Source: Paraburkholderia phenoliruptrix | GTDB taxonomy: Bacteria > Pseudomonadota > Gammaproteobacteria > Burkholderiales > Burkholderiaceae | Length of the DNA stretch: 64,000 nt | Assembly: GCF_902859825.1 (NCBI RefSeq) | Contig: NZ_CADIKB010000008.1 | Coordinates: 1 to 64,000 of the forward strand | Direction: 5' to 3' | Translations under genes and position numbers: made by a program | Shown: in pieces, positions 8,253 to 15,848 of the stretch | Layout of the letters: every line of letters begins with the position of its first letter | Position numbering within the stretch: the first letter of the stretch is position 1 | Notes under the pieces: generated by a model | The model's input: only the letters and a program-made list of their open reading frames with translations | Databases searched by the model: none | Told to the model about the DNA's origin: nothing

Positions 8253-9160
8253 GTCGCTGACCCTTGATCGATCCTGGCCAGCAGTTGCTCTATCACGTCA
8301 CTGGCCTGCCGCTGCCGCAGTGCCCGTGCTTCGCGCAGATCTGGCTCGTCGCTTTCACCGAGCTCGAACCTGGCGACCGATACGGGGCCATCCTTGCGAT
8401 AGCCCTCGGTTTTCTCGTCGCCCGTGAAACGGCTGCGCAGGATCACCAGCGAGGCCTCGATGACGGCACCGTGCTTGCCGCGCCGCTCGTTGCGGAAGGC
8501 TTCGGCCACGGCGGCCATGCCCTCGGGCGCGTGCTCGATGCAATAGACCAGGTCGTGCGCGTCCTTGCGCTCGAAGCGCTGATCGAACGCGAAGGACTTC
8601 AAGCAGGTGAAGCTGACGAGATTGGCGTGCTTGATCTTCTCGGTGGCGATGCCGTTGCCGCCCAGCAGTTCGGCCTGGATCTCGGTGACTTGGTACAGGT
8701 CGAAGACGATGGACGAGTGCGGGATGTTCAGGGCCGAGATCGTCCCTTCGGTCGGCAGCGGTTGTACCTTGCCGCCAACGAGGTCCGGCGCATCCGCCAG
8801 CAGTTCCAGCACCATCAGCGCACCATGCTCGGTGCGGGTCTGCCAACGCCACGAGAGCTTCTTCCCGGCTTCGTTCTCGGCACGCTCGAAGCCCATCTTC
8901 TTGAGGTTGTCCTCCAGCGTGTGATAGGCCTCGGTGTCGGCCAGGATTTGCAAATCGATCACGATGTCCACATCCAGCGTGCCGGCGTGCGCCGGCACCG
9001 CGGGTGGCCGTGCGGCGACGAGATACCGCGGCGTGAGCCCGCCGACCAGGTAGACCGAATCCTTCCACGGTCCGAGACCGCGCAGCAGCGTCACGAGGAC
9101 ACGTTCGCAGTCCACGGTGTACTGGTCGCTGTAGCCGTCGAGCGTTGCGGGCTTGGCCAT
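8249..9160 (-). CDS. Nucleotidyltransferase, AbiEii-like toxin of a type IV toxin-antitoxin pair
   Basis: A 303-residue protein with a DNA-polymerase-beta-type nucleotidyltransferase core: GG at 40-41 in LVGGLTPRY and DxD at 63-65 in LDVDIVIDL. AbiEii and relatives add nucleotides to tRNA acceptor ends and arrest growth. It starts at 9160 in a TGATG overlap with the AbiEi-like gene, the usual antitoxin-toxin order. A longer frame to 9262 lies inside that gene and is not used. The following nuclease gene overlaps its stop. Sequence outside the core differs from classical AbiEii, so substrate is uncertain. Confidence 0.75.
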   Translation of the reverse strand: MAKPATLDGYSDQYTVDCERVLVTLLRGLGPWKDSVYLVGGLTPRYLVAARPPAVPAHAGTLDVDIVIDLQILADTEAYHTLEDNLKKMGFERAENEAGKKLSWRWQTRTEHGALMVLELLADAPDLVGGKVQPLPTEGTISALNIPHSSIVFDLYQVTEIQAELLGGNGIATEKIKHANLVSFTCLKSFAFDQRFERKDAHDLVYCIEHAPEGMAAVAEAFRNERRGKHGAVIEASLVILRSRFTGDEKTEGYRKDGPVSVARFELGESDEPDLREARALRQRQASDVIEQLLARIDQGSAT

Positions 9161-10251
9161 CAGAAGCCGATCCTTTCTTTGCGGAAGTGCTCGGCCATTT
9201 CCTTGGAGCGGCCTTCGCCACGCAGCAGGTCGAGATAGATCTGAATTGGGCTCGCCAGCCATAGGCCGTCGATCTGCTCGCGAAACAGCAGTTCGCCTGA
9301 CGACTTGGCTTCGATGACCCCCAAATTGGCGCCCTCATTGACGACACGCGCGTCCAGGTCACCGATCGCGGCATCGGCGTTCGCGCCGATCAGCACGCGC
9401 ACCCGCACTTGGGAGACATGAGAAATGAACGGCGCATAGCGCTGCGCGGCGGCTTCGTGGCTGATCGCGTACTGGACCTCGTGCGCGTCGAAGACCTGGC
9501 CGATTCGCGTCGCCAGCGTGTCTGCCTTCGTGCCCGGCACGTAGTACCGCCGCACAGGTGACGGACGGATGGTGGCGAGCTGCTTGGCCCATGCGTCCAG
9601 CAAGGCCGCCGGCTCGCGAAGGTGGCGCTCCTTCCCCGGGCCTTGCCCACGCGCTACCAGCCAGTCGAAGCGCTCCAGTTCGGTCAGCACTTGGGAGGCG
9701 GTGGCGGGCGACACCGTCGCCTGCTGTGCCAACTCGGTGACGCCGAACCACTTCTGATGCCGCACCAGCAGGGCGTGAAGCACCTGGGCACGTCGCCCGG
9801 TGAACAGCGTCCGCACCGACTTCGCCAGGGCTTTGGGGGGCGGCTTGTCGATATAGAGGTACGCACCGGGGGCGGGTAGGTACAGGCTGCCGCCGCTGTC
9901 GTAGTAGCCGACGCGCTCGCTTCTGAGCAGTTCCTTCGCGCCGGGGGAGATGGACTCGGCGACGAGGAGTGGCAAGGGGTTCTCCCGCTGCCCGGTGGGC
10001 CTCCCGTGGCTCGCCGCCCGGAGTTGCCAGATTACTTGGCGGACATCTCGCGGAAAGACGACCTTCTTGGCTTCAAGCAACAGGACGAAGGGCTTCCCAG
10101 CAACGTGCAAATCGACCTGGGCGTCGTACCCGCGATCGCTGTGCTGGGCGGCTGGCTCCTGGGCGAGGTCGGCCTCTACCTCGGGTAGCTCCCGCAGGGC
10201 GTCAACCAAGCGCGCGATCAACTCTCGTTCAGTCAGGGTGGACTCAAACAT
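9160..10251 (-). CDS. AbiEi-family type IV antitoxin/transcription regulator with nuclease-like N-terminal region
   Basis: A 363-residue protein (371 if the upstream GTG at 10272 is used). Three parts are visible. Residues about 40-130 read like a restriction-endonuclease fold, with an Asp in AQVDLHV and LLEAKK downstream. A winged helix follows (about 160-200, with VTELAQQATVSPATASQVL). The C-terminal part matches AbiEi antitoxins. AbiEi proteins repress their own promoter by binding inverted repeats and counteract the AbiEii toxin. Two inverted palindromes overlap its promoter, fitting autorepression. It is the first gene of the minus-strand defence block. Whether the N-terminal region cleaves DNA or only binds is unknown. 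Confidence 0.75.
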   Translation of the reverse strand: MFESTLTERELIARLVDALRELPEVEADLAQEPAAQHSDRGYDAQVDLHVAGKPFVLLLEAKKVVFPRDVRQVIWQLRAASHGRPTGQRENPLPLLVAESISPGAKELLRSERVGYYDSGGSLYLPAPGAYLYIDKPPPKALAKSVRTLFTGRRAQVLHALLVRHQKWFGVTELAQQATVSPATASQVLTELERFDWLVARGQGPGKERHLREPAALLDAWAKQLATIRPSPVRRYYVPGTKADTLATRIGQVFDAHEVQYAISHEAAAQRYAPFISHVSQVRVRVLIGANADAAIGDLDARVVNEGANLGVIEAKSSGELLFREQIDGLWLASPIQIYLDLLRGEGRSKEMAEHFRKERIGF

Positions 10252-10267
10252 GCGGCGTGGAGCCTTG

Positions 10268-10337
10268 TTCACTGTTCAGTAAATATGCGAACTCTACCGA
10301 AAATTCAGCCGAATGGCAATTTTTACTGTGCAGTGAA
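10268..10337 (-). promoter_or_regulatory. Defence-block promoter flanked by two inverted operator half-sites
   Basis: Two near-identical 16-bp sites face each other: ttcactgttcagtaaa (10268-10283) and, inverted, tttactgtgcagtgaa (10322-10337), 14 of 16 positions matching. Each centres on ACTG-N2-CAGT, 54 bp apart. Between them on the minus strand lies TTGCCA (10314-10319), 17 bp, then TAGAGT (10291-10296), a plausible sigma-70 promoter. This layout fits autorepression by the AbiEi-like protein encoded just downstream. Confidence 0.6.
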
Positions 10338-10377
10338 AGAGCGACGGCAGCCTACAGCCCATGCCGAGCCCCCTGTC

Positions 10378-10505
10378 GGGCGTCACGGCGTTCCGTCGGC
10401 GGGCTGGCGGGCTGGCGGGCTGCGCTTCGTGCCGAATCGCGGCCATTCGGCTTTGACCCCTGACGCCTCCGGCCCTCCCGGGCCTGCGCGCTCCGCTTAC
10501 CGGAA
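10378..10505. repeat. Non-coding repeat family, copy A
   Basis: GC-rich non-coding segment holding three perfect 8-bp tandem units ggcgggct (10398-10421), then a stretch ending cctgcgcgctccgct. About 10415-10500 aligns with 15628-15725, sharing for example cggccattcggctt and the final tgcgcgct-cgctt. A ggccc/gggcc hairpin lies near 10467. No ORF with coding character is present. Confidence 0.6.
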
Positions 10506-10697
10506 ACCCCGCATGCGTGGGGTGGTGTGAGGGGGCGGTCTTGCTGTGTCCCTTCACCGTATCACGGCGTTCTCGCCGTCAAGGGCGGCGCGTGCCAGCA
10601 CGCTTGCGGCCCGTGGCCGTCTCCGACCCCTGACTGCTGCGCTACGCCGTGCTGGCGACGGTTCCGGGCAATTCCGCCCGTGCAACCGGAGATCGTC

Positions 10698-11090
10698 ATG
10701 AACGACAAATCACACATTTCCCTCGAACAGCATGTTTGCCTCGTTTGCGGCACGGCGTTCGATACCGGCGCCGTCCTGTTGGACAAGCGCCTGCGCGCGA
10801 GCATGGAGCGCCATACGGCAACCGGCTGGGGGCTTTGCCCCGAGCATCAGAAACTGTCCGACGACGGCTTTGTCGCGCTGGTCGAATGCGATCCGCAGCG
10901 CAGCGGCTCGCAGGCCGGCGGGCGCATGAAGCCCGAGCAGGCATATCGCACGGGCCGCCTGGCCCATCTGCGACGCACGGTGTTCGCGCAGGTGTTCAAC
11001 GTGCCGATCGCGGACGAGCAGGCTTGCGTGTTCGTTGAGCCTGGCGTGATCGACCAGTTGCAGTCGATGGCGGCGCCGGCGGCGAACTGA
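10698..11090 (+). CDS. Small ICE protein with a Cys/His zinc-ribbon-like N-terminus
   Basis: A 130-residue protein. Near the N-terminus CLVCG and, about 30 residues later, LCPEH supply C-x2-C and C-x2-H pairs, a possible zinc site. The rest is mixed helical with no known motif. The start at 10698 follows ggagatcgtc; an upstream extension to 10527 runs through non-coding repeat sequence and is rejected. It is divergent from the defence block and followed by a strong terminator, so it is probably monocistronic. Such proteins are common in Tn4371-type ICE backbones. Function unknown. Confidence 0.7.
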   Translation: MNDKSHISLEQHVCLVCGTAFDTGAVLLDKRLRASMERHTATGWGLCPEHQKLSDDGFVALVECDPQRSGSQAGGRMKPEQAYRTGRLAHLRRTVFAQVFNVPIADEQACVFVEPGVIDQLQSMAAPAAN

Positions 11091-11108
11091 TCGCGCCGCG
11101 CTGCCTTC

Positions 11109-11144
11109 GGTGCGTCGTCCCTGCGGGGGCGGCGCACCTTTTTT
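11109..11144 (+). terminator. Rho-independent terminator after the zinc-ribbon-like gene
   Basis: Outer arms ggtgcg and cgcacc with a GC-rich inner stem are followed directly by TTTTTT (11139-11144), 19 bp after the stop codon. Confidence 0.75.
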
Positions 11145-11180
11145 CTGCTGCGCTCGTTGCCGATACCTTCGCGCCTGGTG

Positions 11181-11286
11181 CGCTGCGCGCTTCGCTTGCC
11201 TCCAGGGGAAAGCCCTGCGGGCTATCCCCGCCGCGCGATGCTTGGCGCCCCTCAAAGACCGCCGAACCGGCTGCGCCGGATCGGCC
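11181..11286. repeat. Direct repeat R2, copy 1
   Basis: 11181-11253 matches 15709-15781 at 72 of 73 positions; similarity continues with small gaps to ctgcgccggatcggcc (ends 11286 and 15812). It begins cgctgcgcgcttcgcttgcc. Both copies are non-coding and precede a core ICE gene (DUF932 here, DUF736 there). Confidence 0.85.
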
Positions 11287-11446
11287 AGACCACGGCAGTC
11301 GCTGTCGAACCTGTTTCCCGATGACGGGCGCATGAGCTTGTGCATCAAGCATTGAAGGCTGTGCGTCCCCGGCCAAGAAACATGGCCGGTCGCGCTGTCG
11401 TGCGCGTGGCGCATCGAGCCGCCTGCGGCGTCTCGCCCCTGACGGG

Positions 11447-11525
11447 CTTCCATCGTTCCCTCGCTCCGCTCGGCTGACGCCTCCGGCCCGGATTCCAGAT
11501 CCGGGCCTGCGCGCTTCGCTTGCGT
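11447..11525. repeat. Non-coding repeat family, copy B
   Basis: Contains tgacgcctccggcc, a perfect hairpin with arms ggcccggat and atccgggcc, then ctgcgcgcttcgcttgc. The flanks match copy A at about 10455-10500 while the stem sequence differs but still pairs. Confidence 0.55.
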
Positions 11526-11868
11526 GCGGTCGGCACACAGGGATGGCCGTTGCCATGTCCAGCCGTCTTCCCTGACTTCATCACCTTGTCCGCGACTGTA
11601 GCCCGCGGCCGTGTGCCGTCAAGGCGCGCAGGGCCGTGTCCTCGGCTTCGCCTGCGGGCCGCACCAACCCTGCGCTTGTCTCCTTGACGGCCCCCGTCCG
11701 CGCGCTCCTGACCGTCGCGGGCGATGAACTCAGGAAAGACGGTGGCAACAGGGCCAACCGGGTTCCTCGTGCCGACCGCACCGAACAGCCGAAAGGCTGG
11801 GCTTCCGAATCTAGGAATCCGGTGTGCGGTGAACAGCAAACCCTTTTTTCTTTGTCAGGAGAAATGCC

Positions 11869-12780
11869 ATGCAACTCGCATCCCGCTTCGCTTCCCGCTC
11901 CCCGGTGCTGCGTTCGGAACGTCCCTTGTCCGATGACCAAATCCGGGCCGTGGCCCCGTCGATCTTCGCCGAGGCACCGCACGAAAGCCGCTCCGAGCGG
12001 TACAGCTACATCCCCACCGCGACTGTGCTGCAAGAACTGCGCGGGGAAGGCTTCGAGCCTTTCATGGTGACGCAAACCCGCGTGCGCCACGACGACCGCC
12101 GCGACTACACCAAGCACATGATCCGGCTGCGCCACGCGAGCCAGATCAACGGCCGCGAGGCCAACGAAATCATCCTGCTGAACTCCCATGACGGCACCAG
12201 CAGCTATCAGATGCTGGCCGGGATGTTCCGCTTCGTTTGCAGCAATGGCCTTGTCTGCGGCGACACCGTGGCCGACGTGCGCGTGCCGCACAAGGGCGAC
12301 GTAGCCGGGCACGTCATCGAAGGCGCTTACGAAGTCCTGCACGGCTTCGACCGGGCGCAGGAATCGCGCGATGCCATGCGCGCCATCACGCTGGACGCCG
12401 GGGAATCGGAAGTGTTCGCCCGCGCTGCGCTGGCGTTGAAGTACGACGAGGACAGGCCCGCGCCCATCACGGAATCGCAAATCCTGATGCCGCGCCGCCA
12501 CGACGACGACCGCCGCGACCTGTGGAGCGTGTTCAACCGCACGCAGGAGAACTTGACCAAAGGCGGCCTGTCCGCCCGCGCCGCGAATGGCCGCCGCCAG
12601 ACCACCCGGCCCGTGCAGGGCATCGACCAGAGCGTGCGCCTGAACCGCGCCCTGCGGCTGCTGGCCGATGGCCGATGGCCTGCGCCAGTTGAAAGCCTGA
12701 ATCCCCCTTGCTTCCCAACCCGGCAGGGGCAGGCAGCAGCCCTTGCCGCTTCTCTCGCTGCTGCATCCCTGAACCGATAG
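11869..12780 (+). CDS. DUF932 protein with frameshifted C-terminus
   Basis: A 303-residue product of the DUF932 family, widespread in plasmids and ICEs and related to phage/plasmid-like LGT_TIGR03299 proteins. Residues 1 to about 268 read as a normal family member, with LRHASQINGREANEIILLNS in the centre. After RLLADG the frame shifts because ggccgat is tandemly duplicated at 12663-12676. Removing one copy restores LADGLRQLKA and a stop at 12700, the length I expect for the family. The present protein therefore carries about 35 foreign residues. A good ribosome site (aggaga) precedes the ATG. Function unknown; probably still folded. parB starts 11 bp later. Confidence 0.85.
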   Translation: MQLASRFASRSPVLRSERPLSDDQIRAVAPSIFAEAPHESRSERYSYIPTATVLQELRGEGFEPFMVTQTRVRHDDRRDYTKHMIRLRHASQINGREANEIILLNSHDGTSSYQMLAGMFRFVCSNGLVCGDTVADVRVPHKGDVAGHVIEGAYEVLHGFDRAQESRDAMRAITLDAGESEVFARAALALKYDEDRPAPITESQILMPRRHDDDRRDLWSVFNRTQENLTKGGLSARAANGRRQTTRPVQGIDQSVRLNRALRLLADGRWPAPVESLNPPCFPTRQGQAAALAASLAAASLNR

Positions 12781-12791
12781 GAGTTATCACC

Positions 12792-14843
12792 ATGAACGCC
12801 ATACTCAAAACCGAAGCCGTCGCCATCGAAGCCGCCGCGCCGCTGGAAGTGGCCGACCCGACCAAGAACCTGATCTTGGTTCCCCTCTCGCAGTTGCTGC
12901 CGCGCCGCTCCAAGCGCAACGTCCGCACGACCCCACGCCAGTCCATCCCCGAACTGGCCGCGAGCATTGCCCGCATCGGCCTGCTGCAAAACCTGATCGT
13001 CATCCTCGCCGCCGATGGCGAGCAATACGAAGTCGTCGCAGGCGACCGCCGCCTGACCGCCTTGAAGCTGCTGGCAAAGAAGAAGCGCATCGCCGCCGAC
13101 TACGAAGTGCCGTGCCTGCTAGTGGCGGATGCTTCGGCCCGTACCGTGAGCCTCGCCGAGAACGTGCAGCGCGAGAACATGCACCCCGCCGACCAGTTCG
13201 CGGCCTTCGCCGCGCTGGTCAAGGAAGGACGCCCCATCGAGGACATTGCCGCCGACTTCGGCGTGTCCCCGCTGGTGGTACAGCGCCGCTTGAAGCTGGC
13301 GAACGTCTCGCCGCGCCTCATGGCCGATTACCGGGCCGGAGGCGTCACGCTGGAACAGTTGATGGCCTTGACCATCACCGACGACCACGCCGCGCAGGAA
13401 GCCGCGTTCTATGGTGCGCCGGAATGGCAGCGCAGCCCGTCCAAGCTGCGCGAGCGCCTGACCGAGCGCGAAATCGACGCTGCGCACGCGCTGGTGCGCT
13501 TCGTCGGGCTGGACGCCTACCGGCAGGCAGGCGGCGGCATCCGCCGCGACCTGTTCGCGGAAGGCGATGCCGGAACCTACCTCACCGATACCGCAGTGCT
13601 GGAAACGCTGGTACGCGACAAGCTGGCAACGCTGGCCGAGGACGTGCGCGCCGAGGGCTGGGCATGGGTGGAGGCCGTGCCGCATCTGGCCTACGAGGAA
13701 CGGCAGGCTTTCCAGAATGCCCCGCGCCATCGCCGCGAGCCGACCACCCGCGAGGCCCGCCGCATTGCCTCGCTGCAAACCCGCCTCGACAAGATCGACG
13801 CCGAACTGGAAGAAGCCTGCGACGCCGAGGACGAGGCCAAGGCCGAGAAACTGGAACAGCGGCGCGATCAGGTGGTCGGCGAACTGCAAGACGCGGAGGA
13901 CGCCTTGCAAGGCTATGCCCCCGAGGTGCGCGAGGTGGCCGGTGCCATCGTCACCATCGACCGCAACGGCGAGGCCGTCATTCATCGCGGCTTGCTGCGC
14001 GAAGCCGAGGCCAAGGCGCTGCGCACGCTGGAAAAGCTGCGGCGCGGTTTCGGCAGTGCCGAAGGCGAAGCCGCCGACGACGAGCACGAGGACACCGACG
14101 ACGCGCCCAAGGCCGCGAGCCTGTCCGACCGGCTCGCGCAGCGGTTGAGCGCCCACCGCACGGCGGCGCTGCAAATCGAAGTCGCACGGCATCCGCACGT
14201 CGCGCTGGCCGCGCTGGTGCATGGCATGGTGCAGACCGTCTTGCAGGAAAGCCACTACGGCCACGACCTGCCGCTGGGCGTGCGCCTCACGGCGCAAGAC
14301 CGGCTGGAAGGCATGGCCCCGGACTGGCCGGAATCGCCTGCCGCCGTGGCGCTGCGCGAACTGCAACAGGTAGCCGGTGAAGCCTTGCCGGAGGACGGCG
14401 CCGAACTGTTCGCCGCGCTGCTGGCGAAGTCGCAAGACGAACTGGTGCGGCTGCTGGCCGTGTGCGTGGCTTCCACGGTGGACGTGGTGACGCCCCGTGC
14501 CACGCCGCACCAGCCCGGCAAGGAACTGGCGCAGGCCGTGGGCCTCGACATGGCCGCATGGTGGAAGCCGACCGCAGAAGGCTACTTCAAGCACGTTTCC
14601 AAGGCCGTGATTCTGGATGCCGTGGGCGCGTTTGCACCGGAATCCGTCACCCGGCTGGCGAAGCTCAAGAAGGCCGACATTGCCAGCGAGGCCGAGCGGC
14701 TGGCCGATGGCACCGGCTGGATGCCCGCCATCTTCAAGGCCGAAGGCCCGCAGGAGGCCGCGCAGGAAGAAGGCCCGGAGCAGGATGCCCCGGAGGATAC
14801 CGAGGCAATGGCGGATGACCCCGCCGAGGCACTGGCCGCTTGA
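12792..14843 (+). CDS. parB: ParB/RepB/Spo0J-family partition protein, large ICE type
   Basis: A 683-residue protein. The N-terminal 40-150 region holds the ParB nuclease-like/CTPase domain, with SLAENVQRENMHPADQ as the box II type motif, followed by the helix-turn-helix (EDIAADFGVSPLVVQRRLKL, about 155-175). A long charged helical region (about 320-400) and an acidic Glu/Asp-rich tail follow. It is about twice the length of chromosomal ParB, as is usual in Tn4371-type ICEs. The ATG at 12792 follows aggagttatcacc; the upstream extension overlaps the DUF932 gene and is not used. ParA is encoded 5.4 kb away, unlike compact par operons. Confidence 0.88.
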   Translation: MNAILKTEAVAIEAAAPLEVADPTKNLILVPLSQLLPRRSKRNVRTTPRQSIPELAASIARIGLLQNLIVILAADGEQYEVVAGDRRLTALKLLAKKKRIAADYEVPCLLVADASARTVSLAENVQRENMHPADQFAAFAALVKEGRPIEDIAADFGVSPLVVQRRLKLANVSPRLMADYRAGGVTLEQLMALTITDDHAAQEAAFYGAPEWQRSPSKLRERLTEREIDAAHALVRFVGLDAYRQAGGGIRRDLFAEGDAGTYLTDTAVLETLVRDKLATLAEDVRAEGWAWVEAVPHLAYEERQAFQNAPRHRREPTTREARRIASLQTRLDKIDAELEEACDAEDEAKAEKLEQRRDQVVGELQDAEDALQGYAPEVREVAGAIVTIDRNGEAVIHRGLLREAEAKALRTLEKLRRGFGSAEGEAADDEHEDTDDAPKAASLSDRLAQRLSAHRTAALQIEVARHPHVALAALVHGMVQTVLQESHYGHDLPLGVRLTAQDRLEGMAPDWPESPAAVALRELQQVAGEALPEDGAELFAALLAKSQDELVRLLAVCVASTVDVVTPRATPHQPGKELAQAVGLDMAAWWKPTAEGYFKHVSKAVILDAVGAFAPESVTRLAKLKKADIASEAERLADGTGWMPAIFKAEGPQEAAQEEGPEQDAPEDTEAMADDPAEALAA

Positions 14844-14857
14844 CCCGCGCCGAAGGC

Positions 14858-14885
14858 AAGCGCCCCGGCCTCGACCGGGGCGCTT
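14858..14885 (+). terminator. Hairpin terminator after parB
   Basis: Perfect 11-bp stem aagcgccccgg / ccggggcgctt with a 6-base loop, 15 bp after the parB stop, followed by a short T-containing stretch. The core is shared with hairpins at 15817 and 16705. Confidence 0.6.
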
Positions 14886-15044
14886 CGCTTTGTGTGGTGG
14901 CGCATCGAGACGAAGGAATAACCGCGATCAGCACCGCGCCCAGGCCGTTCCGCCCTGGGCGCGGTGGACGCGAAATCCGGGTGCGACAGTCGCCGCGCCC
15001 GGTGTTCAATAGCCGAATTAGAACGCCGCCGCCTTCGCGCTGGC

Positions 15045-15563
15045 TCAGGCGGCGGCGTTGAAGGCATCGCTGTAGTGCGCGATGCCTTCCGGCACTGTCC
15101 CATGCAGGGCCAGCGCCATGAAATAGCCGGGCGGCACGCCCGGCAGTTGCAAGCCCGCATGGGCCTGGAAGCCAAAGCGCGTGTAGTACGTTGGATCGCC
15201 CAGCAGCACGCAGCCTGCGGCCTGCATAGCCCGCAGTTCAGACAGCGCCTGTTCCATCAGGCGCGAACCGATGCCTTGCCCCTGCCTTGGCGGCAGGACG
15301 GAGATCGGCCCCAACCCATACCAGCCCTCGGTCTTTCGCCCGTGCTCATGGGTGATCGTTACTGGCGACAGCGCGACGTGATCGACGACGCGCCCATATT
15401 CTTCGGCCACGATGGAAAGCGTCAGTTCGTTGGCGGCACGCAAGGCGCGCACGATGAATTGCTCGGTGTGGCTGGTGTGTGGTGCATCAGCGAACGCGGC
15501 GATGGTCACGGCCTCGATGGCGGCAATGTCGTCCGGGGTTTCGTGTCGGAGCTGGAGGGTCAT
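15045..15563 (-). CDS. GNAT-family N-acetyltransferase
   Basis: A 172-residue acetyltransferase of the YhbS type. The acetyl-CoA binding motif A is visible as LPPRQGQGIGSRLMEQAL (about 89-106), and LGDPTYYTRFGF follows as the usual motif B. The start at 15563 (MTLQLRHE) begins right at the fold; the longer frame to 15674 extends into repeat DNA. It is the only minus-strand gene between parB and DUF736, convergent with parB, and is not part of the usual ICE backbone, so it looks like a small insertion. Substrate unknown. Confidence 0.82.
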   Translation of the reverse strand: MTLQLRHETPDDIAAIEAVTIAAFADAPHTSHTEQFIVRALRAANELTLSIVAEEYGRVVDHVALSPVTITHEHGRKTEGWYGLGPISVLPPRQGQGIGSRLMEQALSELRAMQAAGCVLLGDPTYYTRFGFQAHAGLQLPGVPPGYFMALALHGTVPEGIAHYSDAFNAAA

Positions 15564-15599
15564 GGGCTTGTCTTCGATTGCTTCCTGAAAATATAGAAC

Positions 15600-15725
15600 G
15601 GCCTGGGCGTGTCGGCGCACTGCGCCGCCGGGCTTTCGGGCTGCGCCCCGTGCCGCCTTTGCCGTCACGGCCATTCGGCTTCAATCCCTCACGCCTTCGC
15701 GTCTGCGGCGCTGCGCGCTTCGCTT
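15600..15725. repeat. Non-coding repeat family, copy C
   Basis: Aligns with copy A (10378-10505) through cgggctgcgcc-cgtgccg and cggccattcggctt, and runs directly into repeat R2 copy 2. It lies just upstream of the GNAT gene start. Confidence 0.55.
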
Positions 15726-15812
15726 GCCTCCAGGGGAAAGTCCTGCGGGCTATCCCCGCCGCGCGATGCTTGGCGCCCCTCGATGCGGCCGAATCGGCTG
15801 CGCCGGATCGGC
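15709..15812. repeat. Direct repeat R2, copy 2
   Basis: Second copy of the segment at 11181-11286; one mismatch in the first 73 bases, then small indels. Non-coding. Confidence 0.85.
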
Positions 15813-15816
15813 CCGG

Positions 15817-15848
15817 CCAGCGCCCCGCCCCGATGGGCGGGGCGCTGG
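15817..15848. terminator. Strong GC hairpin (possible terminator or structured RNA)
   Basis: Perfect 14-bp stem ccagcgccccgccc / gggcggggcgctgg with a 4-base loop. No T-run follows. The arms are almost the same as the DUF736 terminator at 16705-16734. Confidence 0.45.

Larger units (their letters stand above)
11145..11868. other. Non-coding region before the DUF932 gene, with repeats
   Basis: Seven hundred bases without a credible gene. It holds one long repeat (11181-11286, near-identical to 15709-15812), a further hairpin repeat at 11447-11525, and a leader directly before the DUF932 gene ending in the ribosome site caggaga. ORFs here are GC-bias artefacts. Confidence 0.6.

Noticed and set aside
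13119..14594. 491-residue open frame antisense to parB
   Set aside because: His/Gly/Arg-rich shadow of the ParB gene with no domain or ribosome site.
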